Under the pieces are notes generated by a model, which searched no databases, had not been told where the DNA came from, and was given only the letters and a program-made list of their open reading frames with translations. A stretch of DNA of 60,000 nucleotides from Membranipora membranacea (Eukaryota > Bryozoa > Gymnolaemata > Cheilostomatida > Membraniporidae), in contig OU612065.1 of the NCBI GenBank assembly GCA_914767715.1, positions 40,922,001 through 40,982,000 of the forward strand, given 5' to 3'. Within the stretch, counting starts at the first letter, position 1, and every line of letters begins with the position of its first letter. The translations under genes and the position numbers were made by a program. Of this stretch, positions 50,145 to 60,000 are shown one piece after another.

Positions 50145-53100
50145 ATGCTTGTGTTAGTATTGTGCACTTGCATATCTGCAATTTTTACCTCTGTACATGC
50201 AGATTACCAGCCATCATGGGATTCTCTAGACAAGAGACCCCTGCCTAGTTGGTATGACAAATCTAAAATAGGGATATTCATACACTGGGGTGTGTTTTCT
50301 GTGCCAAGCTTTGGCTCAGAATGGTTTTGGCACAGATGGAAGACATCCAACGCAAACTCGTCCTACGGGCAATTTATGAGTGACAACTACAAGCCAGGGT
50401 TTACTTATGCAGATTTTGGGCCTCAGTTCACTGCAGAGTTTTACGATCCTGATCAGTGGGCTGAACTTTTCAAGAAAGCTGGTGCAAAGTAAGCGCTTTT
50501 GATATTTTCTGGATTAGATTATGGTGGCTATCATTGTGCGACAGTGTACTACATGTGAGTTTTATTACAGTGTATTAGATGACAGTGCCATGTTGCTTCT
50601 CAGAAATCCTCCCTGTGTTACTCTATAACACTAAACGGTAGAAAAACAAGGAAATGCTGCCAATGATTCCACTTTCTGAACGGCTAGAGGCAGTGTATTA
50701 GATTTGAGAACCATACAAAATCATTGTTTTAAGTATTGGTGTCTCCTAAAATGTTATTACCAGTGTTTTCTAGTTCTATTTAATTCTACATGATAGCCTC
50801 ACACTTCTGCCACCATATAATTTTATCTCATACTTTTAGATACGTTGTTCTAACCAGCAAACATCATGAAGGATTCTGTAACTGGGCCACTAATGTATCA
50901 TTTAGCTGGAATTCTATGGATGTTGGACCTCATCGTGATCTCGTCGGTCAGTTTATATCCAGATAAGTATATAAGTATATAGACAGAGAGTGGCTTCATT
51001 ATTTGGGAAGCTTCACATATATGTTGTTAGGTGTGAGATGTCATGATTTGCTGTAGTCAGTATAGATCATACATGGAGACGAGGGTTAAATTTCATGATG
51101 TGATTCTTATTTCAGGTGATTTGGCCAAATCTATAAAGAGTAAGACAGACATTCACTTTGGACTCTATCATTCCTTGTTTGAGTGGTTTAATCAGCTCTA
51201 CTTAATGGATAAAGCCAATCAATTCAAAACTCAGCTCTTCGTAAAGGTAAACATTTTATTTGTGTGATGACCATATATAGACTTAAGTGTGCTATCATCA
51301 TCAAAACTCTGGCTGGCTGAGCGCGGCATAGTACTAACTGATTAGTCCCTCCCTCTGTAAATGCTTAGTGTCACACATATATCATGTTGTAATGTAGGGT
51401 AAGACTATCCCAGAGTTACACGAGCTGGTTAATAAATATGAACCTGAAGTTATCTGGTCAGATGGAGAGTGGATGGCTAGTGATGATTATTGGACTTCTA
51501 AAGAATTTCTAGCCTGGTTATACAATGAAAGGTGAGTACTCAGATACCCAAGTAATAACGCTTGCTACAGAAATAGCTAGCTGCTTACAGTTCTCAAATA
51601 TACTTGTCTACATTCAATAATTGAACTTCTCGAAATCAGTCTAAATGTGGCAACAAAAGTTAACCATTCACTAGTGAATGGTTATTGTGATGTGTATTGT
51701 TAGCAAAAAATGGTGGTAAAAAGTTTATAAGCAACAACTATGCATTATTGATAGTTTATAAATCTAAATAAGTTATTGAGGTGAGTAAAATGCTAATAAA
51801 AGGTACTATAATTCATAGGTTTAACAATAACATTGATTCTTGGAAGACAATTGTAAATGAGTAGTGAGAAAACAGCTGAGACTGGAAGGTTATTAAACCT
51901 CATGCTGATGCAATACAATGTTTCCCTCTTTAGTCATTCCACAAACACCCCCCCCCCCCCTCTAAATCATTGAATACCACCAGAATAGAAAATGGACCTC
52001 AACGGTTCATATCTGACTTCAGGTTTATATTACACACTGGCCTGCTGTCTGACTTTAGGTTTATATTACAGGCCATTACACACTGGCCTTCTGTCTGATT
52101 TCAAGTTTATATTACACACTGGCCTGCTGTCTGATTTCAGGTTTATATTACACACTGGCCTTCTGTCTGATTTCAGGTTTATATTACACACTGGCCTTCT
52201 GTCTGATTTCAGGTTTATATTACACACTGGCCTGCTGTCTGATTTCAGGTTTATATTACAGGCCATTACACACTGGCCTTCTGTCTGATTTCAGGTTTAT
52301 ATTACACACTGGCCTGCTGTCTGATTTCAGGTTTATATTACACACTGGCCTTCTGTCTGATTTCAGGTTTATATTACACACTGGCCTGCTGTCTGACTTC
52401 AGGTTTATATTACACACTGGCCTTCTGTCTGATTTCAGGTTTATATTACACACTGGCCTGCTGTCTGATTTCAGGTTTATATTACACACTGGCCTGCTGT
52501 CTGACTTCAGGTTTATATTACACACTTGCCTGCTGTCTGATTTCAGGTTTATATTACACACTGGCCTGCTGTCTGATTTCAGGTTTATATTACACACTGG
52601 CCTGCTGTCTCATTTCCCTATCTTGTTGTCACGGCCTCTGTATAGAAGTTGAGAGTTGTATTCTCCTGTTATACATTCCCTGTATATATTTCCCTATAGC
52701 CCAGTGAAGGATACAGTAGTAGTGAATGATAGATGGGGACGAGGTATCAAGTGTCATCATGGTGGATACTTTACATGTCATGACAGGTAAAGTTTACACT
52801 ACATATTATATATTATGTTTATTACAATTTAGTATTAAATATCTCCTGTGCCTATGATGTCTGCAGCAGCTTCCTGTATGCAGCTGTATTATATTATAAA
52901 TCTATTTTTGTTCTGATTTAGACGCTCCATGAGTTATGAATTTTAGTAGCTTGTTTTTGTATTCAGGTTTAACCCAGGAGTGCTTCAGAAACATAAATGG
53001 GAGAACGCTATGACCTTAGACAGAGGGTCCTGGGGCTACAGAAGAAACGCTCAGATCTCAGCCTATCTTTCTCAGTTTGATATTATCAAAACTCTAGCTG

Positions 53101-54548
53101 AGACTATCAGGTTTTATTATCTACTGCTCTTATCTAGATAACAAGCTTATGAGAGGAAGTTTATTTTAAGGAAGGATATACTACAGATATCAGATTTTGC
53201 GTGGAAATTTTTAGAGTAAGCACATTGCATCACATCCAACGAAAGAAATTTTAAACTTTTGCCAGAACACAACCATATACTAGATCAAAAGCCCTAAAAA
53301 CAATTCAAGCTAACAACAACAGGGGTGGGAGGTCCCTTTTGGAAGATTGGACAGGATCTGTAATTAATCTATGTCTGGTCTGGCTGAGCGCCTTTTAGTC
53401 TATGCTCGCCAGCGGGCGCGGTGCTGACTCTTGCTTTGACTTATCGGCTTGTGTGGGTGTTTTTCATGGGTGACCATCGGGACAGCCATCACTCCAGTCT
53501 TTGGACTATCTGGCTGAGCCCTTGCTTTTCTTCTATTTGCATTATATACTATTTTGTCATATTCTTTTATTTGATTAAACTAACTTTATAGCAGAAACAA
53601 TTAAAAAAGAATTCACATGTCCAAAATAACTAATATCTGCCAACAATGTCAACTTCCTTCTTGTTTATCTGCTGCTCATATTTATATGTCTTTAATTTAA
53701 TCAGCTGTGGAGGAAATATGCTGATTAATGTGGGTCCGACTCATGATGGCAGAATATTACCGATATTTGAGGAGAGACTTTTACAGCTGGGAGCCTGGCT
53801 CGATGTTAACGGTGAGGGAGTATACTCCACTAAACCATGGACTTATCAGAACGATACTATCAACTCTGATGTCTGGTATGTATGAGTTAAAACATTTAGA
53901 TAATACAGTGTCTGTATTTTTCAGCGCTTTGGTGAAACAAGACAACATAATACATTATAATATTATCACAGAGTAAGGATATATATCCTTACTCTGTGAT
54001 ATAATCATGGATCTTGTAGATCACCGTGAGACGTTATATAACCATCATGTGCTATAATACAATCTGATACTGAAATAAAATAAGCAGCAGCAGTAAGCAG
54101 TGTACTTCCTCCTCTCTCACATCACATGATACCAGAGATGACCCTCATGACTACCAGAGATGACTCTTGTGACTGCCAGCATATCTAATATATAAGACTA
54201 TCGGTCAAATCAGAGCTCAGTTTGTTTATGTGAAGGTCATTGTTGTTAATGTTTGCTTTCAGGTACACCATGAAGAAATCGAATACATCAGAATCCGGTC
54301 AAAGTGTTTACGCGTTTCTCTTGAAGTGGCCCGAGGATAATAGACTGAAGCTTGGTGCTCCGATCACTGCTACTAACACCCGTATACAGCTGCTCGGTGT
54401 AGAGGCTCAGCTCACATATGTAGTTGTGGGTACGACTGTTCAGATAGCATTACCTTACCTACCACCTGGTATTCTACCCAACGATGTCGCCTGGGTTATC
54501 AAGTTTGATAATCTGAAGAACAGCTGGACAAAGTTTGACACATATTAA
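50145..54548 (+). CDS. Alpha-L-fucosidase (GH29), tandem copy B
   Basis: Exons 50145-50488, 50840-50946, 51116-51246, 51398-51531, 52700-52786, 52967-53110, 53705-53875 and 54263-54548. Each exon has exactly the same length as in copy A, and the product is also 467 residues. Nucleophile Asp (IWSDGEWM) and acid/base Glu (KWENAMTL) are kept. About 20 residues differ from copy A, half of them in exon 1. Residues 63-69 change from ESWQISK to HRWKTSN, next to the EWFW active-site segment. Introns 2, 5 and 7 are close matches between copies. Intron 1 and the middle of introns 3, 4 and 6 are not. This is a recent tandem duplicate with local divergence. Confidence 0.95.
52014..52612. repeat. 36-bp minisatellite, about 16 units
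   Basis: Unit TTTCAGGTTTATATTACACA plus CTGGCCTGCTGTCTGA in intron 4 of fucosidase B, ending about 87 bp before exon 5. Two units carry an extra GGCCATTACACA-like segment. Each unit contains a sense-strand TGATTTCAG/GTT sequence resembling a 3' splice site. Confidence 0.95.
53240..53620. other. Copy-B-specific insertion in fucosidase intron 6
   Basis: Intron 6 is 594 bp here and 198 bp in copy A, and the flanks still align. The extra sequence includes a GC-rich patch (CTCGCCAGCGGGCGCGGTGC) and repeats the phrase CTGGCTGAGC twice. It might be a short interspersed element, but no ends or duplication were defined. Confidence 0.5.
53964..54001. repeat. Palindrome, dispersed family, copy 3
   Basis: Same sequence and same intron-7 position as the one in fucosidase A, about 5.7 kb away. 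Confidence 0.93.
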
Positions 54549-56439
54549 CTGACTGGTGAAACTGAGATTCTTACTTACTTGATTTTTGTTGAAGGGATAT
54601 TACATTGCTTGGTTTTTTTTCTGTGTTAAGCTTACTGCTGCAAATTTGTTATTGCTATTGTCACCACATTATTTACTTATCGAGTACAGAACAATGTTAC
54701 CCAAGTGGTTATGGTAGCCAGGGCAGGCTGTCGGGGTTGGGTGGGTGAAACAGCCTGCCCAGGCTATGGTTATGGGTTTTCAGGTTTTCAGATTTTACGA
54801 AAACATTTATTGCCAACTACTGATAGTATGTTGATGAGCTCTGTTGCTGTTGTATATTTTTGACTTGACTTGGATAACCTCCAAGATTACCTTTTGTGTT
54901 AATATAAAAGTGGTATAGGAGTTATCCTCTTATAGTTCATGTTAAGACAACTCCCAACATTTAACTTTGTCACCCCAGGGAGTTTGGTCACCCTCAGCCC
55001 AAGATGTGATGATTCAAAGATTTAAGTTAGCACTAGCAACGCTGCAACCTGTACAAGAATTGATGAATTCAAATGTTGAAATATCAGAAAATTTGAATAA
55101 GAAATCACTTTACATAAACGTCGTTGAGAAATTTGTCAAAATCTCACGATAAGCGGAATTAATTTTCAATCTTAATCCTGTATGATTTATACCATCTGTA
55201 ATTGATAGGCGCCTTACTACTGTTACAACACATCGATGATATTGCTTTGCTGTCCATACGAACTCTCTTAATCTTGATTGTGCATTTAGTTTTCAAGTTT
55301 GTCTTCAATAAATTTGGTTTTTTTTAAATTTTTATTAGATTATGACATGAAGTGTTGCAAATGAAATACCCTATGCAGAAATATCAAGACATGTTGAGAG
55401 TGTTCCGGCCCATTCACACAGTCAATATTTTATGTCACAACAACCAAGCTTTCATGAATTTCTCATAATGTTTTTGGGCAATTATTCACCGTATGATGAT
55501 ATGTGATCATGGTATAAGGCTGCATGGTTTGGAGGTATTCCTCACAAACAAATTTTAAGGGCCCAGATATATCGCTTCGTAACATATTTTGGAGCAATGC
55601 CTGCGTGTAGCTTGCCTAAACAAGCTTTTGATCTTGTCAGATATCAGAATGCATACCTGACAAGTCTACCTTTTTGGTAGGGAGGCTCCCAGTTTTGAGG
55701 GTCTTTTTCCACCCCTCCCTTTCTCCCTTTTTCAGCTTTCTGTACCAAGAAAATTTTTTAAGCTTCTTTTTGCAAGGGAAACTATGTTTTCTTACCTCAA
55801 CAGTGCATATACCTATGTAATTGCTTATTACCATTACTGCTTATATGTAAAATCAGGTACCAAAATGACGCAATTCATAATATGAAAGCTCAAGTTTTGG
55901 CTTAGAAATAGGACAAACGTAGGCAGAAATGCATCCGCACTGCGGGACGCAGAGGGGTATTACAGGTTGGGAGTTTGTCCGCAGAGACCTCCTGATTTCT
56001 GGGTCTACCAACTTGTCATGTATGTCAGAATGTTTTTTTTAATTCAACAACTCGTCACCTCAGCTATGTCTTGGCTCATCGGCTAAGGTTTACACAGGAA
56101 AGAAGCCTGACTAAGCCACTTCTTCATGGAAGTTTGCTAAGCATGGTATCAGATAATGTGTAGACCTCAAGATAAGTGGTACTAAGGAGTTAACTCCTTG
56201 GTGGTATCTAACTCTTATACAATGCTTTAATTACGCGAACATGACATCTCATGTGAGATTGAGATCCAATTGCCCATCTCTCTGTTCGGTTTTGTTGAAC
56301 AGTATTTTTATGAGTTGTCCCCTCTTCAATGATAATATATCCGGATTGTTGTGTGTCGGACTATTCATATCTATCAAAGCTTCAATATCTCACACTGCGC
56401 ACATATTACTCTAATTTAAGTAATCCGGTCAGAAGAACC
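54549..56439. other. Spacer between fucosidase B and NOL11
   Basis: A hairpin at about 54716-54765 pairs AGCCAGGGCAGGCTGT with ACAGCCTGCCCAGGCT. A 61-codon frame at 54967-55152 and a 65-codon minus frame at 55637-55834 have no recognisable relatives. The NOL11 promoter is expected near 56 kb, but no element is distinct. Confidence 0.5.
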
Positions 56440-59400
56440 ATGACTTCTTCCACCACTGCAATATCAGGATCTTTTCCAATCACTTCCTTCACAAACACTG
56501 GTGATTTTGTGGGTCTATCCTATCTTAAAGAGCATGGAAACATCATTATCACTGATACAAAGAGCTCTGACCTCTACAAGGTAATAACTGCAACTTAATA
56601 ATAGAGTCTCAGTATAGGGATGGGTTGTTCTTTCCACGGACGGTAGTTTTCTACCAAGAAGCATAAGTAAGGGATACTAGGTCTAGAGGAAGCCAGATGC
56701 ATAGCACAAAACTTAGTGCACAACTGGAAACAGAGGGTGGTAGTTCAACCCCCTGTCAAGGAGACTCAACTACCAAACACCCACTGATACAGAAAAAGAA
56801 AGAACAGCAGATTGTTGTAACCCCTGTGGCCAAAGAACCTTAACACACTCACACTGTTAGTTAAGTTAGCCAAATGTTCCTGAGTGTTCGATGTCGTCAA
56901 AGGTATTCAAAGATAGTGATATAAATTTATTTCACTTCATTCATTGATTTACTCAGTCACTGTCAATTGCTCATTACCTACTTAATGCAAGTACTTACTA
57001 AGAGTAGCAATCTAATTATTAGAATTAGAGGTCCCATACATAAATAAAATACATCCCATTATGGGGGTCCCATACAATTTAACTTATTACTTAGTCCCCA
57101 TAGGTGTTGAATCGGTAAATTTTTCTGTGTCTTGTCTTGATTAATCTGTATAATCTCTTTTGTTTGTACAGGTTAGTGATCAGCAGAGTTTATCGAGCTA
57201 TACCCTCAAGACTGATGTGATATTTTCTCAGCCCGTAGTGTACGATCATGAGGAAGAGAAGTTTGTCGGTCTTGTAGAACACCACGGTAAGAAGAAGATC
57301 TGCACATGGACTTCTGATCATGCTGATTATAAAGATTGGAAGAAGAAAATAGTGAGTATGTCCTCCTCTAAAAAACTGCGATATAGAACACAGAAAGCTC
57401 AGACTGTTTATCGTGTGTTACGTTATAGACTACAGAAGACTCAGACTGATTTTCATGTGATTCTTTCTTAGTTCAAGAATATGACTTATATTTCAGATGG
57501 TGTCAGAAGTGACAGACACTATCAGTGTAGAGAAGAGTGAACCTCTGATTATAAGCTCAGATGATAGAGCTGTGTGGTTATCTCAGTATGAGAACTCAGC
57601 TAGATCTTCTATATCTCTTATACCTAAAATTCTAAAGGATAAGGATATAGAGACATCTCATATCAGGGCATACAAGACAGGCGACAATAAAACAGAGCTA
57701 GTCTATCGTCTTATGTGTGATGTGAGTCTAGATTTAATGTTATAAAACACCGGTATAATCTCTACTTCTTATATCCCTCAAGTCCGATATAAATCCTCAA
57801 CTGAGGACACCACTCCCTGTAATCCCATTATATAAGTGTGCAGACAATCAGCGGACCACCGAACCCACAGAGTGATTAGTGATGATGTGTATATTACTGA
57901 TTGTAGGGATCTCACTGTGTATATATGATAAGATTTAATGGTAAGCGGGTTAGAGGACAGCCTGTCTGTCTGTTCTCTGGTGGAGATATTACAGCTGTGT
58001 GCAGATGTCCTGGTCCAGTAAATACTACAGGCTATATCGCTACAGGTCAGTGTACTCATATTAGCATGATTTGTAATACCACCGTGTGATATACCTACAG
58101 GATGAATATATTCACAGATTTGAATTTAGCGAAACTTTTTGAAACCATGAGTTGAAAGGTTGGCAAATTTTGAGTTTTGAAATTCATTTATATCTGAAAG
58201 TTTCGGTAAAAATCTAAAAAAAAATGATACAGCTGATATTTAGATTAGAAAAATGGCAACATCTCAAAACAAATGCACATTTTCTCTCTGCATGGTATAT
58301 AATATTTGTAACCTGTACTATAACGCCCATTATTGATTCACACCATGGCATGACATAGTTATTATTTGAAATGTTTTGACCTCACATATCTATGTATGTA
58401 TGCCGTTAACTTCTGCTCACCTAGACCTTTGAAGGAGACTCAATTTTGGTGGCTTGTTGCCATAAAAACTATTGACATCTTTATTTATAAGATGTAAAAA
58501 AGCTTTTGTTCCGCACTACTGTCCCACACTCCTGTATTGTAATTGTATACTGTACTTGTGTACCGTACTTGTGTACTGTACTTGTGTACTGTACTTGTGT
58601 ACTGTACTTGTGTACTGTACTTGTGTACTGTACTTGTGTACTGTACTTGTGTACTGTACTTGTGTACTGTACTTGTGTACTGTACTTGTGTACTGTACTT
58701 GTGTACTGTACTTGTGTACTGTACTTGTGTACTGTACTTGTGTACTGTACTTGTGTACTGTACTTGTGTACTGTACTTGTGTACTGTACTTGTGTACTGT
58801 ACTTGTGTACTGTACTTGTGTACTGTACTTGTGTACTGTACTTGTGTACTGTACTTGTGTACTATACTTGTGTACTGTAGGTTCTGATGGTGAGATATGG
58901 AGATACACAGCAGACAGTGATAAGGTAGAGCACATACATACATTACCTGAAGACACACATGCAGTCAGAGGGTTACACATGTTAGATGTAGATCAGCTAC
59001 TCATTGCATCTACAGACTTATCTAAAAGAGTCGGTGAGTGATTTAATCTACAGCTCATTAAATACTGTACAATGCTCAGTGCTGTAATGTATACAAACCT
59101 ATAGTCTGAGAACAGGTCAGGTTACAGGTCATTTGATAAAAAAAATAGCCAGGTTCTGCCATAAGGGTGCGCGACCATATTTGCCGCAGAGTTGCTACAC
59201 TAGAGGAAGCTTACAATACCCCAATCTCCAAACTAGTGTCACCCAGGCTCTTCGCACCCTCTCTCTCCTGCAGGATTCTCGCCCTCATATAAAATTATAT
59301 AAACTGCAGCCTTGTATTCTTTCATTGTTACAGGATGTCTACAGATACTAAGTCTTAAGTTTAAGACTGTGAGGAGACTAGTTAGCCTCAGTTCAGACTT

Positions 59401-59548
59401 CTGCTCAGGCTCCTCACCTCTCACAGTGATGAAGTCTCATATTATTACTCAGACTAGAGATAAACTAGAGGCTCACAGTCTAAAGCTGTGTAGGCTTACA
59501 CTCAGGGATATGTTAGGAGGTATGAGTGTTAAGTCAGCTCCATCTCAG
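56440..59548 (+). CDS. NOL11: NOL11-like nucleolar beta-propeller protein, N-terminal part
   Basis: Exons 56440-56580, 57172-57351, 57497-57721, 57907-58045, 58881-59033 and 59334-59548 join in phase, giving 351 residues. The gene continues past the window. NOL11 is a t-UTP/SSU-processome factor needed for rDNA transcription and 18S rRNA processing. The match is by pattern to human NOL11: a conserved IITDTKSSDLYKVSDQ (human FLVTD...LYKVSDQ) at the same distance from the start, then FSQPVVYDHEEEKFVGLVE, HHGKKKICTW (human VVHDNKVLRIW), GSDGEIWRY, and LTVMKSHIITQTRDKLEAHS. The ATG at 56440 is chosen over the in-frame ATG at 56329 because it gives the family's N-terminal length. The exon 5 acceptor is formed by the last unit of a 15-bp array. 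Confidence 0.72.
58546..58880. repeat. 15-bp minisatellite forming the NOL11 exon 5 acceptor
   Basis: About 21 units of TGTACTTGTGTACTG in intron 4. The last one reads TGTACTGTAG and supplies the acceptor directly before GTTCTGATGG of exon 5. The array is open in several frames on both strands because the 15-bp unit has no stop. Confidence 0.95.
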
Positions 59549-60000
59549 GTGAGTAATGTACTATATATATACTAATATTATATACCATACTATATATATA
59601 TATATACTATCGCAATCCACAGATGGATGTAGGAGTTCACAGAGTTTGTGAAGTTTGTAGGTTAGCTCAAGAATAATTTCCTAAGCTATCTTTACCTGAA
59701 CCATGAAAGCTAATTCACAACAGCTGATACTTTCATTAGACTGAAATAATGTTATGCCCTGACAAATCGTGTGATCTGCAGGGAGCCAACAAAACAAGCA
59801 AGTAAACAAAATATGGAAGAGCATTTTTAGCCGGCTACATCTCGAGAAGCTATGCACATCCACTCTTAGAACTTTACAGTTATAGGAAACATTGATGGGG
59901 AAAGTAGGGAGATGGTGGACCAACTAGCCCAGAACTTAGATTCTGAACATGCTTGATTAATACAAGGAGCTGCTCTCACTCCTTGATTAACACCAGTGTA
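59549..60000. other. Start of NOL11 intron 6
   Basis: Begins with a consensus donor GTGAGT and a TA-rich run (about 59560-59610). No further NOL11 exon or other feature seen before the window ends. Confidence 0.5.

Noticed and set aside
52014-52612. CRISPR-like array (36-bp repeats)
   Set aside because: Units are directly adjacent with no unique spacers, in a eukaryotic intron. It is an ordinary minisatellite.
54967-55152. 61-codon plus-strand frame downstream of fucosidase B
   Set aside because: Too short and unrecognised. It could be an exon of an unknown gene, but nothing nearby joins to it.
58472-59041. Long Cys/Val/Tyr-rich frames on both strands
   Set aside because: Readout of the 15-bp array. 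Only the part after 58880 belongs to a real exon (NOL11 exon 5), in another context.

Overview
The window is nuclear DNA from an intron-rich, compact, AT-rich animal genome. All protein genes are split by GT-AG introns that keep phase across every junction I checked, with one doubtful 35-bp intron. The proteins are metazoan orthologues: the ER glucose-6-phosphate transporter, an XK-related scramblase-family protein, IRE1, CCDC47, lysosomal alpha-L-fucosidase and NOL11. Gene density (seven genes in 60 kb), mostly short introns and abundant minisatellites suit an early-branching invertebrate such as a sponge, but the phylum is inference and cannot be settled by eye. No bacterial, organellar or viral genes were seen.

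Layout. 1-4.1 kb: SLC37A4-like gene, plus strand, only its extreme 5' end missing. 5.6-12.7 kb: XK-related gene, minus, 9 exons, 829 aa. 15.4-28.6 kb: IRE1/ERN1, minus, 20 exons, 895 aa. 29.8-33.4 kb: type II membrane protein with a beta-propeller glycan-enzyme-like ectodomain, minus, about 503 aa. 34.7-44.1 kb: CCDC47, minus, 12 exons, 475 aa. 44.4-48.8 and 50.1-54.5 kb: two tandem alpha-L-fucosidase genes, plus, 8 exons and 467 aa each. 56.4 kb to the end: NOL11, plus, first six exons.

Introns and spacers hold many repeats. There are at least ten minisatellites (14 to 67 bp units), a pure GGAGA array, two families of terminal-inverted-repeat elements with two copies each, several long foldbacks, a 43-bp palindromic insertion flanked by an 8-bp duplication, and a palindrome present three times. 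Several arrays touch splice sites. In IRE1 a 16-bp unit carries the complete 3' splice site five times over, and in NOL11 the last unit of a 15-bp array becomes the acceptor. One 38-bp array appears to have grown out of the end of a foldback element.

Function. Three genes act at the ER membrane (SLC37A4, IRE1, CCDC47). The fucosidases and the propeller protein point to glycan turnover or modification. The sequence gives no evidence that these neighbours are co-regulated, except that CCDC47 and the first fucosidase are divergent with only 317 bp between start codons.
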